A stretch of DNA of 64,000 bases from Azonexus sp. (lineage in GTDB: Bacteria; Pseudomonadota; Gammaproteobacteria; Burkholderiales; Rhodocyclaceae). This document shows positions 17,824-27,012 of the stretch, in pieces. The notes beneath the pieces are model-generated. The model was not told the origin of the DNA and did no database searches. It saw only the letters and a list, made by a program, of their open reading frames with translations. Where the stretch lies: positions 124,001 through 188,000 of the forward strand of contig JAUYSK010000019.1 of NCBI GenBank assembly GCA_030696345.1, in the 5' to 3' direction. Position numbers and translations under genes: made by a program. Positions within the stretch are counted from its first letter, which is position 1; each line of letters opens with the position of its first letter.

Positions 17824-19599
17824 TTATACGGCCCGTTCCTTGACGTAGCGACCCGGCGCCGGTTCGATCGGCTTGTACTTGGCATTACCGGGTTTGCGTG
17901 GCGCCCGCAGATCGCCAGCCAGCGGCTTGAGCCAGGCTGCCCAGTCGGTCCACCAGCTACCTTTTTTCTCCTCTGCTGCGGTCAACCACCCCTCAGCGTC
18001 CTTTTTCACATCTTCATTGATCCAGAAGCTGCGCTTGTTCTTGCTGGCGGGGTTGATCACACCGGCAATGTGGCCTGAAGCGCCCAAGACAAAGCGCACC
18101 TTGCCACCAAGAATTCGTGTGCTCTCATATGCCGACTGCCACGGAACGATATGATCTTCGCGGGTAGCCAGCAGATAGACCGGCATTTCAAGTGAGCCGA
18201 GATCGACGCTCTGGCCGCACATCTGAAGCTTGCCCGGGACGCGCAGGCTATTGTTCAGATAAAGGTTGCGCATATACCAGCAGGCGAACGGCCCCGGCAG
18301 ATTGGTCGAATCCGAATTCCAGTACAGCAGGTCAAAAGCCTGTGGTTTCTGGCCTTTCAGGTAATTGCCGGTAACGTAGTTCCAGACCAGATCATTGGCC
18401 CGCAGGAAAGAGAAGGTATTCTGCAGATCGCGCGCCGGTAACAGACCGCCATTGCCGATCGATGATTCACGAGCGGCAAGCCCCTGCTCATCGATAAAGA
18501 GGCCAATCTCGCCGGTATCGGAGAAATCAAGCAGCGTCGTCAGCAAGGTCAGCGATGCAACGATGTCTTCGCCACGCGCTTTCAGCACGGCCAGCGATGA
18601 AGTCAGGATCGTGCCGCCAACACAGAAACCAAGCGCATTCACCTGCTTGACCTTGCAGATTTCCTGAGCAACATGCAGCGCCGCAATCGGGCCTTGCTCC
18701 AGGCAATCATCCCAGGTCACGTGACCCTGTTCTTCCTTGGGGTTACGCCAGGAGACGAGGAAAACCGTGTTGCCCTGATCGACCATGAAGCGGATCAGGG
18801 AATTATCCGGCTGCAAATCCATGACATAAAACTTGTTGATGCAGGGCGGCACAACCACCAGCGGCCGCGTACCAACCTTGGGGGTGAGCGGCGTGTATTG
18901 AATGAGCTGCATCAGCTCGTTTTCGAACACGACAGCGCCTTCAGTGTTGGCAATGTTTTTGCCGACTTCGAACACCGATTCGTCGGTCATCGAAATACGA
19001 CCTTTTTCAAAGTCCTTGATCAGATTATTGATGCCGTCGGTAATGCTCTGGCCCTTGGTTTCGACAGCCAGCTTGATGAATTCCGGGTTGGTCGCAGCGA
19101 AATTGGAGGGGGCCATGGCATCAGTCACTTGACGCGCCAGGAAGCGCATGCGGTTCTTGGCTTTGTCATCTTCAGCCGGAATCACTTCAACCACTTGCTT
19201 GAGGTATTGGGTATTCAGCAGATAAGCCTGATGCAGGTAATCGTAAATCGGGCTATCACGCCATTCGGGCGCCGAGAAGCGACGATCACCGGGCTCCGGC
19301 GCCACCTTGAAGCTCTGTTCCTGACCCGGCTGCTTGGCCAGCACGGCCTGCCAGAGCGACATCTGTTGATCCATGAACTGCTTCTGCAAGGCCGTCATGG
19401 CTTGCGGATCAATGGTCGGGGGCGCAGCAGCAGGAGCCCCAGTCTTGCCGAGATACTCCATGAACTGCTGCGTCATGTTCTGCCCTGCCTGCATGAACTG
19501 CATGGCAGAACCCAAAAATACGTCGTTATCCTTCGGTCCCTGCGCCATGGGAAGACTCGTCTGTGTAGTTGTAGGGGTTGGAACTTTTGGATTCTGCAT
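17824..19599 (-). CDS. phaC: Class I polyhydroxyalkanoate synthase
   Basis: PhaC polymerises (R)-3-hydroxyacyl-CoA into polyester at the granule surface. The 591-residue length fits class I. The lipase-like box is GFCVGG with the nucleophilic Cys; other visible blocks are PPCINKFYVMDL, the Asp region YLLATREDHIVPW and the His in GASGHIAGVINP. The SD is weak at the first ATG; a later in-frame ATG (MAQGPKDND) is possible. No phaA is nearby, so thiolase must come from elsewhere. Confidence 0.95.
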   Translation of the reverse strand: MQNPKVPTPTTTQTSLPMAQGPKDNDVFLGSAMQFMQAGQNMTQQFMEYLGKTGAPAAAPPTIDPQAMTALQKQFMDQQMSLWQAVLAKQPGQEQSFKVAPEPGDRRFSAPEWRDSPIYDYLHQAYLLNTQYLKQVVEVIPAEDDKAKNRMRFLARQVTDAMAPSNFAATNPEFIKLAVETKGQSITDGINNLIKDFEKGRISMTDESVFEVGKNIANTEGAVVFENELMQLIQYTPLTPKVGTRPLVVVPPCINKFYVMDLQPDNSLIRFMVDQGNTVFLVSWRNPKEEQGHVTWDDCLEQGPIAALHVAQEICKVKQVNALGFCVGGTILTSSLAVLKARGEDIVASLTLLTTLLDFSDTGEIGLFIDEQGLAARESSIGNGGLLPARDLQNTFSFLRANDLVWNYVTGNYLKGQKPQAFDLLYWNSDSTNLPGPFACWYMRNLYLNNSLRVPGKLQMCGQSVDLGSLEMPVYLLATREDHIVPWQSAYESTRILGGKVRFVLGASGHIAGVINPASKNKRSFWINEDVKKDAEGWLTAAEEKKGSWWTDWAAWLKPLAGDLRAPRKPGNAKYKPIEPAPGRYVKERAV

Positions 19600-19633
19600 A
19601 CCGGCCAGAGCGCTGTCAATGCATAATTAAGGC

Positions 19634-19864
19634 ATGTACATTATCGCCATCGGCTGGCTCTACGTGACAGTGCTCGTTGCTGCCAACGAACCCAGCATTA
19701 TCGCCGGGATCATCTCTTTTTCCTTCTATGGGTTGTTGCCCTGCGGCCTGCTGCTCTGGATGAGCGGAACCAAGGTTCGTCGCCAGCGCCGTGCACACCA
19801 GGAGCTACTCGCCAACCAGCGCCTGAACGACAGCAATCGAAGCGATCCCGAGGCTGATCAGTAG
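19634..19864 (+). CDS. Small membrane protein of unknown function
   Basis: The 76-residue protein has two hydrophobic stretches (about 2-16 and 21-44, MYIIAIGWLYVTVLVAAN and ISFSFYGLLPCGLLLWM) followed by a basic and polar tail. AAGG precedes the ATG. It resembles short conserved betaproteobacterial membrane proteins I recall, without known function. It starts only 34 nt from phaC in the divergent direction and its last 60 nt overlap the 3' end of the ZIP gene on the other strand. Confidence 0.65.
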   Translation: MYIIAIGWLYVTVLVAANEPSIIAGIISFSFYGLLPCGLLLWMSGTKVRRQRRAHQELLANQRLNDSNRSDPEADQ

Positions 19865-20572
19865 CACCTGCTGAATTGTCGCTTTCAGATCCGTTCGCTT
19901 GTGCAGGCCCGGAATAAGGTCTGCCACGGCAACATAGATCATGCTGGCGGCGGCCAGCCCAAGCAATGTCGGAATCCATTCCTCCATGCCGGAAAGCGCG
20001 AAATAAGCCAGCAATGCTCCCACCAGGGTAGCAAGACTGGACAGCAAGTTGAACGCTAAAGCCTTCATCCGGCTGTAGCCGGAATGCAGCAGGATCAGAT
20101 AGTCGCCCACCTCCTGTGGAATTTCATGGGCAATGATGGCCAGTGCCGTGACGATGCCGAGTTCGGTGCTCTGCAGGAAAGCAGCGGCAATCAGGATGCC
20201 GTCAACAAAATTATGGAAGGTGTCGCCGACCAGAATGAGCAGACCTGAGCGTCCGTGGTCATGTGCCGGCGCTTGGGCGTCGTGCGCTTCGCAATGGTCG
20301 TGATGACAATGCCGCCACAAAACCAGCTTTTCCAGCACGAAGAACACCATAATACCGAACAGCACTGTCGCTGCCATACGACGCGTATCACCGTGTTCAA
20401 AGGCATGCGGCAGGATTTCCAGAAAGGCTGCACCAAGCAACGCACCGATAGCATAGGAAATCAGTACGTTGATGCGCTGCGCCCCCATTGCAGCCCCCAG
20501 CGCAGCCGCTGCGGCCACGCTGAGAATGCCGCCGGCTAGAGAGACGGTAATGATCCAGGCAAGAGTACTCAA
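19805..20572 (-). CDS. ZIP family metal transporter
   Basis: The 255-residue inner-membrane protein has about eight membrane segments and a His-rich cytoplasmic loop (HCHHDHCEAHD...HDHG) typical of ZIP metal sensing. The transport-site motifs are HNFVDG and HEIPQE in segments IV and V. It probably imports zinc or a related divalent metal. The 3' end overlaps a small plus-strand gene. Confidence 0.9.
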   Translation of the reverse strand: MSTLAWIITVSLAGGILSVAAAAALGAAMGAQRINVLISYAIGALLGAAFLEILPHAFEHGDTRRMAATVLFGIMVFFVLEKLVLWRHCHHDHCEAHDAQAPAHDHGRSGLLILVGDTFHNFVDGILIAAAFLQSTELGIVTALAIIAHEIPQEVGDYLILLHSGYSRMKALAFNLLSSLATLVGALLAYFALSGMEEWIPTLLGLAAASMIYVAVADLIPGLHKRTDLKATIQQVLLISLGIASIAVVQALVGE

Positions 20573-20600
20573 AAGAATCAGCTAACTAAGAGAGGCGCGG

Positions 20601-20606
20601 ATTATA
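20601..20606 (-). promoter_or_regulatory. Candidate -10 element of the ZIP gene
   Basis: TATAAT on the minus strand lies about 28 nt before the ZIP start, followed by a GC-rich discriminator. A -35 element is not obvious. Confidence 0.35.
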
Positions 20607-20640
20607 CGCCCTGACCCCATTATCCTGCCGACCGGCGAAC

Positions 20641-23600
20641 TCAGTGAAGCCACTGCTCCAGATGCTCGGGCGACATCGGACGGGCAAAGTGGAACCCCTG
20701 AATATTGGTCACCCCTTCAGCTTTCAGAAAATCCACTTGGCCAAGCGTTTCTGCACCCTCGGCAACGACTTCCACGTTGAAACTCGCCCCCAGCGCGAGA
20801 ATGGTACGGACAATGGCCACATCGGCACCGTTCCCGGGAATACCATCGACAAAGGATTTGTCGATCTTGAAACAGGTGATGGGGAACATCTTGAGATGCG
20901 ACAACGACGAGTAGCCGGTACCAAAATCATCAACCGCCAAGGTCACTCCCAAGGCCCGTAATTCAGCAGTGATTTTGCGTGCCAGTTCACCAGACTCGAG
21001 GGCGCCTTCCGTAATTTCAAGCTCCAGTTGATTGGGCCTGATCTGCCATTTCCTGATCGCATGATCGACTTCGACGACGAAAGAGTCCTTGAGTTGTGAC
21101 GGGGCCACATTGATTGAGACCTTGGGTACCGGCACAGAATGATCGCTCCATTCCTTCATTTGCCGACAAGCTTCGTTGAGCACCCACTGACCGAGCTCGC
21201 CGATCAAGCCCATCTCCTCGATCATCGGAATGAACGCTACTGGCGGCAAGACGCCTCGCACCGGGTGACGCCAGCGCGACAAGGCTTCTACGCCCTTGAT
21301 GACACCACTCCTTGGGTCTACTTGCGGCTGATAAACCAGAAAAAACTGTTGCTCCTGCAGCGCATGGCGAAGTTCACTGCTCATTTGCAGTTTGGCCCCC
21401 AGATCCTGTGCCATTTCCTTCGAGTAAAACTCGAAACAATTGCGGCCACGCTGCTTTGCACCGTACATCGCGGTGTCGGCTGCCTTGATCAATTCGGCCG
21501 AATGCCGTCCGTCGTTGGGATACATGGCTATGCCGATGCTCGCCGTCGGGATCAGTTCATGTCCTGCCAGATGAATCGGCTCGGCAAGTTGCAGCAACAT
21601 TCGGCTCAGCGCTTCGCCGATGGCATGCAAATCATCGATTCCCTCCATGACCAGCACGAATTCATCGCCGCCCCAACGGGCCAACAGATCCTGCTTTCTG
21701 GTGGCTACCAGAAGACGTTCGGAGACAGCTTTGAGGTACTTGTCACCCACGGCGTGGCCAAGCGTATCGTTGATGATCTTGAATCGATCGAGATCGATAA
21801 ACACCACCGCAGCCCCGCAGTTGTGGCGCTTGCAACGCTGGATGGTCTGCGCCAGGCTCTCGGTAAAATTCATCCGGTTGGGCAGGTTGGTCAAGGTATC
21901 GTGATTGGCCATGTGAAAAAGCCGCTCCTCGGCCTGTTTGGCCTTGGAAATATCCGAAAACACCGCCACATAGTTCTGCAACTTGCCGGCATTATCAAGA
22001 ATGGCTGAAATGCTGCCCCATTGAGGATAAATCTCGCCATTTTTGCGACGATTCCAGACTTCCCCGACCCAGCGTCGTTTTTCAGTAAGCACCCGCCACA
22101 GATCGTCGTAAAAATGCGGTGTATGCACGCCGGATTTCAGCAGCCTTGGACTTTGCCCCAGCGCCTCCTCGACGCCATAGCCGGTAATTTCCGTAAAAGC
22201 ACGGTTCACCGAGGTTATCCGGCCAGCAGCATCGGTCACCATGACCGCTTCAGCCGCTTCATCAAGAATCACTTCCGTTGCTGCACTGTGATCTCCGGCC
22301 GCTTTTGATGCCGACTCACCAAAAACAACGACACAACCTGAAATACGTTCATTCTCAAGTAGTGGCGTACAAACATACTGCGCCTTCAGCGGTGCACGGC
22401 TCTCGCTGGATCCCAGGGTCTGAATTCCCTGACGTGTTTCCCCATCCTGCAAGGTGGCAATGAACGGACAGGCCACATGGGCAGAGTGATCGCCCTTCCC
22501 CGCCTGAGACCAGCAGAAAACTTCGCAGCAATATTCTCCTACAAGATCATCTTCGTCACGCCCAAGGAGCTTTGCAGCCACCTCGTTGGCATAGACAACG
22601 TAGCCCTGCTTGTTCAGGCTGACCAAGCCTTCGCCGGCAGCTTCAAGAATCTGGGTATGGCGCCGATGAACATCTTCAATCGCCAGTTGATAGTTGTAGC
22701 GCTGGGTCACATCCCGGGCATTGAGCAGGATTTCGCTTTCGCCATGGGCGCCGAGGATATGTTTCAGCGTTGCCTCGACCCAAAGATCCAACCCATCCAG
22801 CCGCTTGCCGCGCATTACCCTGGTAGTCATCGCCCCCAGCGGTTTTAACAAAAAGATCAACGCATCCATGCTTTCGGCCGACTCTTGAACGACATCGGCC
22901 AGATTCAACCCGACCAACTGCTCGCTCTCGCGTCCGAACAACTCACGACAGGCTGGTGAAGCAAATCGGAAACTGCCGTTCATCTCCAGTCGGGCAATCA
23001 TGTCCGTAGAGTTCTCGGCCAGCAGGCGATAGCTCTCTTCGCTGCTCTTCAATGCTTTTTGCGCCAGCACCTCGATCAATGCCATGGACAGGGAATTAGC
23101 GGCATCGATCTCGGCCTGTGACCAGGGCAGCGATTTGTCCTGATAAGTCTGTATCCATGTTTCAAAGGAGGTGCGAGGCGAAATATAAACACCCGACGCG
23201 TCACGAACCATGGATTTTTGCGGATTGCCAGCCCAGCGCAAAGTCCGCAAAATTCCCTGGCGAAACCACATGACGAAATTGTTCATCTGGTGATCAAGCG
23301 GCGCAACCAGAAGACCGCTGACCCCGTCCGTAGAATGAACATCACTGCCCGCCTCAAGGAACAATCGCGCCAGATCGTCCGTCGAGAAAACTGGCGCGGC
23401 AGGCCTCTCTCTCAGCACATCCAGGAGTCGGTCCATGACGGGTTCTGAAGGCACCTCTCCCAACAAGTGGCGTGTTCCATCAATCACCAACACTGCGCCG
23501 GCTGAGCGTACCAGGCCCAATAGCTTGTCCTTGAGGAGGGCGATTACCGAATCAAGGTCATGTGACGAACGGATCAATTCCGTCAAGTCGTACAACACAT

Positions 23601-24618
23601 CGCGGATGCTGCGATTCAGCGACTCCCGCTCCATGTTGTCCATGTTGATCAGCTTCAGCGACACCACCCGGCCGATGAACTCGTCCATTTCACGTGATCT
23701 CAGACCGACGTATTTCGGCGTCATGTGATGACAGGCAATCAAGCCCCACAGACGGTCGTTCTGAACCAGGGAAATGCTCAAGCTCGCGCAAACCCCCATA
23801 TTTCGCAGGTACTCGACATGGACTGGCGACATGCTGCGCAACCATGAGTGGCTGAGATCAATGGACCCAACGGGCTGCGTGCTGCCAGCCGAAACCAGAG
23901 GAACGGGCTCGGCATTGACGTCAGCGATCACTCGTACCAAATTCCTGGTGTAAAGCTCTCGCGCCTGCGGCGGGATGTCGGAGGCGGGGAAGCGGTTACC
24001 CAGGTACGAATCGGCTTCTTCGGCCTTGCACTCGGCAATGACTTCGCCGTCCCAGTTGTTGTCGAAACGGTACATCATCACCCGGTCAAAGCCGGTCAAA
24101 ACGCGGACTTGCTCGACCGCCATCTGGGCATAGCGACCCAGATCGGCTTCAGAATCCAGTTTCCAGAGGGCATCGCGAATCGGGATGAACAATTTGTGGA
24201 ATACGTCGCCGCTCGGCGGCTGACGATGCTCCACTTCAATGACAAACAGGTCACCAGACACAAAGACCTGCGCATCGTGCTGAACAATTTTTCCGTTGTA
24301 CGGCAGAGAAACCGACCAAACCTTGGCCCCTTCCCAAGGCCCCAGGCTGATCATTGTCTCAACCCAGCCCAGTTGCGCATTGCCAATCAGGTCGCACAGA
24401 GGTTTGCCGATCACCTGATCGGCGGTACCCGGGAAAATACTCGACAAATTCTGACTGGCAGCACGAATCAGCAGCGTCTCGCAGTCCACCGCCAGCAACA
24501 CGCCGACAGGCTGAATTGTGCCGACCAGATGAATTGGCTCACTGGCACATATTTTCAGCGCCTCCTCAAGGGCTTGCTGCTGCCTGATCTCAGTTGGCAT
24601 GGCGGTCGAGGTAGTCAT
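20641..24618 (-). CDS. Bacteriophytochrome with PAS, GGDEF and EAL output
   Basis: This is a red/far-red photoreceptor-type protein of 1325 residues. The N-terminal PAS domain keeps the biliverdin-ligand Cys (Cys24 in KICASEPIH) with TIQPVG where IQPHG is usual. The GAF domain has FPASDIPPQARELY and HVEYLRNMGVCASLSISL, and the PHY tongue has PRTSF. PAS domains follow (about 530-900), then GGDEF with an intact RWGGDEF and EAL with EALSRW, ELEITE, DDFGTGYSS and an IDKSF lysine. Both c-di-GMP synthesis and breakdown are therefore possible under light control. The gene overlaps heme oxygenase, which supplies biliverdin. ATG 24618 has GGAAAG upstream; ATG 24600 is an alternative. Confidence 0.95.
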   Translation of the reverse strand: MTTSTAMPTEIRQQQALEEALKICASEPIHLVGTIQPVGVLLAVDCETLLIRAASQNLSSIFPGTADQVIGKPLCDLIGNAQLGWVETMISLGPWEGAKVWSVSLPYNGKIVQHDAQVFVSGDLFVIEVEHRQPPSGDVFHKLFIPIRDALWKLDSEADLGRYAQMAVEQVRVLTGFDRVMMYRFDNNWDGEVIAECKAEEADSYLGNRFPASDIPPQARELYTRNLVRVIADVNAEPVPLVSAGSTQPVGSIDLSHSWLRSMSPVHVEYLRNMGVCASLSISLVQNDRLWGLIACHHMTPKYVGLRSREMDEFIGRVVSLKLINMDNMERESLNRSIRDVLYDLTELIRSSHDLDSVIALLKDKLLGLVRSAGAVLVIDGTRHLLGEVPSEPVMDRLLDVLRERPAAPVFSTDDLARLFLEAGSDVHSTDGVSGLLVAPLDHQMNNFVMWFRQGILRTLRWAGNPQKSMVRDASGVYISPRTSFETWIQTYQDKSLPWSQAEIDAANSLSMALIEVLAQKALKSSEESYRLLAENSTDMIARLEMNGSFRFASPACRELFGRESEQLVGLNLADVVQESAESMDALIFLLKPLGAMTTRVMRGKRLDGLDLWVEATLKHILGAHGESEILLNARDVTQRYNYQLAIEDVHRRHTQILEAAGEGLVSLNKQGYVVYANEVAAKLLGRDEDDLVGEYCCEVFCWSQAGKGDHSAHVACPFIATLQDGETRQGIQTLGSSESRAPLKAQYVCTPLLENERISGCVVVFGESASKAAGDHSAATEVILDEAAEAVMVTDAAGRITSVNRAFTEITGYGVEEALGQSPRLLKSGVHTPHFYDDLWRVLTEKRRWVGEVWNRRKNGEIYPQWGSISAILDNAGKLQNYVAVFSDISKAKQAEERLFHMANHDTLTNLPNRMNFTESLAQTIQRCKRHNCGAAVVFIDLDRFKIINDTLGHAVGDKYLKAVSERLLVATRKQDLLARWGGDEFVLVMEGIDDLHAIGEALSRMLLQLAEPIHLAGHELIPTASIGIAMYPNDGRHSAELIKAADTAMYGAKQRGRNCFEFYSKEMAQDLGAKLQMSSELRHALQEQQFFLVYQPQVDPRSGVIKGVEALSRWRHPVRGVLPPVAFIPMIEEMGLIGELGQWVLNEACRQMKEWSDHSVPVPKVSINVAPSQLKDSFVVEVDHAIRKWQIRPNQLELEITEGALESGELARKITAELRALGVTLAVDDFGTGYSSLSHLKMFPITCFKIDKSFVDGIPGNGADVAIVRTILALGASFNVEVVAEGAETLGQVDFLKAEGVTNIQGFHFARPMSPEHLEQWLH

Positions 24619-25255
24619 CAAGAATGCTTTCCATCATTACGAAGGTCGATTTGGCGGTATTCGTCGCGTCATTTTTCATTTCATCATGCGTCAAAGTGTC
24701 ATCCATGAATTCCTGGAACTGACTCCAGAATTCCGGAATACGCCTGCCATAGCCGTAAAAGAAGCGCGCGCCCTTTTCCGGAGTCAGCCCCATATGTGTT
24801 TCCAGATGTTGGGAAATCACCTGCCCGCCGAGTGAGGACCCTTCAATGGTGTACAGCACGCCAACCAGTTGTCCAAGATTTAGCGAGCCCGGCAGGGCAA
24901 TTGGCGAATTCGGCCGATAGATCTCATCTTCCGGATTGATTTCGAAGTACGAAAGGTCGTCTTTGATCCATGGAAGCTTGCGTCTCGGCTCATACGAAAA
25001 AGCAACGCCCTGCTCGATTAGTGAGCGATCAATCGCCGCTTCGATGGCACCGTAAAAATGGAAATAAGCGGCCAATACTTGTTGGTACATTGATAAGGGA
25101 TAACCCGACTTGGTGATTCCGCGAAGCAAGCCATGCTGGTTGAGGCGAACGTGCTCTGCATGTGTGCCATCACGCAGCATGCGACGAACTTCAGAGATAG
25201 CTGTCGACCCTTCCGGTGCGGAATAGCCCTTGATCGATTTATCCATTGCTTTCAC
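24590..25255 (-). CDS. bphO: Biliverdin-producing heme oxygenase
   Basis: It opens heme to biliverdin, the chromophore of the phytochrome encoded next. The 221-residue protein shows the proximal-His region GTHAEHVRLNQ and the distal-helix signature IEGSSLGGQVISQHLE. The start is GTG at 25255, overlapping the upstream regulator's TGA with GAGGA upstream; ATG at 25246 is possible. Its 3' end overlaps the phytochrome start by about 29 nt, so the three genes form one coupled operon. Confidence 0.94.
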   Translation of the reverse strand: MKAMDKSIKGYSAPEGSTAISEVRRMLRDGTHAEHVRLNQHGLLRGITKSGYPLSMYQQVLAAYFHFYGAIEAAIDRSLIEQGVAFSYEPRRKLPWIKDDLSYFEINPEDEIYRPNSPIALPGSLNLGQLVGVLYTIEGSSLGGQVISQHLETHMGLTPEKGARFFYGYGRRIPEFWSQFQEFMDDTLTHDEMKNDATNTAKSTFVMMESILDDYLDRHAN

Positions 25256-26160
25256 GCGGCCATTTCCTCAACGCGGCCATGCAGAGCTTTCGCCGCTTCA
25301 CGCAAATCAGAGAAGACACGAACCCCCTTGATGGCGCGCTTGATCGTCGCTGCCCCTGCCCCACCCGCCCAGATTTCAACTGCCTCGGGCAGTATCTGGC
25401 GCAATTGCTCAAGAAGCGGGCGAATACGGTGCTTGGGGTAGGCAAAGCTGAAAGACATGGCAACGATATCGGCACTGCATCCCCGGGCGGCCAGGTTCAG
25501 ATCTCCCAGCGGAATTTGCGGCCCGATACTGATGCAATGTGCGCCATGATCGGCAAGAACGGCCTGCGCCATCAACAGGCCCAGGACATGAAACTCCTCG
25601 CTGGGCGTTGCGAAAATGATGCGCGGAAAACCTGCTTTGGGCTGCACTGAGCCAATTTCCCGGAACAGGTGCTGGACCAGCGCGGAGGTACACAAATGTT
25701 CCTGGTAAACCGCAATTTCGCCTTTTGCCCAGGCTTTGCCAAGATCAACAGCGAGCGGCGCAACGGTCAGTTCCACGAAATCTGTCAGACTTTGCCGGCT
25801 TCTTTCACGTTCCAGAAACCGATCCAGACCTTGCAGGTCATGCTGCTTCAGATAATCAAGCGCTTCCATTGTCGAGGCCGACGGCAAGGCACTCTCAGCG
25901 TTGCAGGCGAGCGTTGGAATCAGTTGTTCCAGTTGTTCGTGGGACTTCCCGACAATGTGACCAGGGCGAAAACCGCCGTCCAGAAGCCGCTTGATCAGGC
26001 GCAACTGGGCAACCTGCTCCCGTGCATAGCCTTGCTCGCTACCGCTTTCCTTGAACGGAACCGGAAAGCCGTAACGTGAACGCCACTTGCGTAGAAGGTC
26101 TTTGCCAAGGCCGGTTTCACGTTCCAGATCAGTCGCACGAACTATATTCAAAATACTCAT
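25252..26160 (-). CDS. MerR-type regulator with B12-binding domain (CarH/LitR-like)
   Basis: The 302 residues begin with a MerR helix-turn-helix (LRKWRSRYGFPVP, GYAREQVAQL) followed by a helical-bundle and cobalamin-binding fold. Two residue sets match the B12 photoreceptor CarH: Wx9EH (Trp144, Glu154-His155) and xxHxxG (His191 in EFHVLG), a Trp-to-His spacing of 47, close to that recalled for Thermus CarH. It could therefore be a light-responsive or cobalamin-responsive repressor. It heads the heme oxygenase-phytochrome operon. The track start (26214) is too early; ATG 26160 puts the HTH near the N-terminus. Confidence 0.88.
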   Translation of the reverse strand: MSILNIVRATDLERETGLGKDLLRKWRSRYGFPVPFKESGSEQGYAREQVAQLRLIKRLLDGGFRPGHIVGKSHEQLEQLIPTLACNAESALPSASTMEALDYLKQHDLQGLDRFLERERSRQSLTDFVELTVAPLAVDLGKAWAKGEIAVYQEHLCTSALVQHLFREIGSVQPKAGFPRIIFATPSEEFHVLGLLMAQAVLADHGAHCISIGPQIPLGDLNLAARGCSADIVAMSFSFAYPKHRIRPLLEQLRQILPEAVEIWAGGAGAATIKRAIKGVRVFSDLREAAKALHGRVEEMAA

Positions 26161-26185
26161 GGCCGTAGATGATACGTGAACAAAG

Positions 26186-26216
26186 AAATGTCCGTGACAC
26201 TCCGCCACGGACATTT
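26186..26216 (-). terminator. Hairpin between pgeF and the regulator gene
   Basis: The 11-bp perfect arms aaatgtccgtg and cacggacattt flank a nine-base loop and are followed on the minus strand by TTTCTTTGTT. It probably ends the rluD-pgeF message; it is also close to the CarH-like start and could double as a regulatory site. Confidence 0.6.
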
Positions 26217-26265
26217 ATTTATTTTCAGGGCACGGTGTTGGTTTTTAACCCACCTGCTTGCCAGG

Positions 26266-27012
26266 TCAGGATTGGTGGAGGACCTGACTTTCAAACCAGA
26301 TCAAGGTCGCCATCCGCCCGGTCACACCATCACGCCGATAGGAAAAGAAACTCTCTTCTTCGCTGAAAGTGCAGCGATCACCGCCGGAAATATTCACAAT
26401 GCCAATACTTTCCAGTCGCTGGCGGGCAAGCAGATAAAGGTCAGCCAGCCATTTACCGCTTGCGCCAGCGATAAAAGCCGATGCAGCCAGCGGATCACGG
26501 GAAAGAAAAGCCGCCCGGACCTCGTCGCCGACCTCAAAAAATTGTGGCCCAATAGCCGGACCAAGCCAGGCGAGGATCTCACCGGGATTGGTAGCCATGG
26601 CCTTGACGGTGGCCTCCAGCACGCCAGCCTCCAGGCCCCGCCAGCCAGCATGGGCGGCCGCGACGACACTGCCTGCCCGATTGCAGAAGAGGACCGGCAG
26701 ACAGTCGGCAGTCATCACGGTACAAACCACCCCAGCCGTGCGGGAATAGGCTGCGTCGGCACTGATGGAAAATGGGCTTTTTGCAGCGTCGACCGCAGCA
26801 ATGCCATGTACCTGATTCAACCAGAGCGGTTCCGCCGGCAACAGCTGACGCAGCGCCGCGCGATTGGCCACGACGTTCTCCGACGCATCGCCGACATGAT
26901 CACCCAGATTGAAACTATCCCACGGGGCTGGACTACAACCGCCGGAGCGTAGCGTCTGCAACGCCCGAACATTGACCGGCGCCGGCCAGTCGGGGATCAG
27001 CAGATCAGCCAC
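26266..27012 (-). CDS. pgeF: Multicopper-type purine nucleoside phosphorylase / peptidoglycan editing factor (YfiH/PgeF)
   Basis: The 248-residue protein belongs to the laccase-domain family (DUF152). Signatures include LNQVHGIAAVD, ADCLPVLFCN, AAHAGWRGLEAGVLE and IGPQFFEVGDEV, which provide the His/Cys metal site. Known relatives act on purine nucleosides and prevent misincorporation in peptidoglycan. The GTG start at 27012 overlaps the end of rluD by 8 nt, the common rluD-yfiH arrangement. Confidence 0.92.
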   Translation of the reverse strand: MADLLIPDWPAPVNVRALQTLRSGGCSPAPWDSFNLGDHVGDASENVVANRAALRQLLPAEPLWLNQVHGIAAVDAAKSPFSISADAAYSRTAGVVCTVMTADCLPVLFCNRAGSVVAAAHAGWRGLEAGVLEATVKAMATNPGEILAWLGPAIGPQFFEVGDEVRAAFLSRDPLAASAFIAGASGKWLADLYLLARQRLESIGIVNISGGDRCTFSEEESFFSYRRDGVTGRMATLIWFESQVLHQS

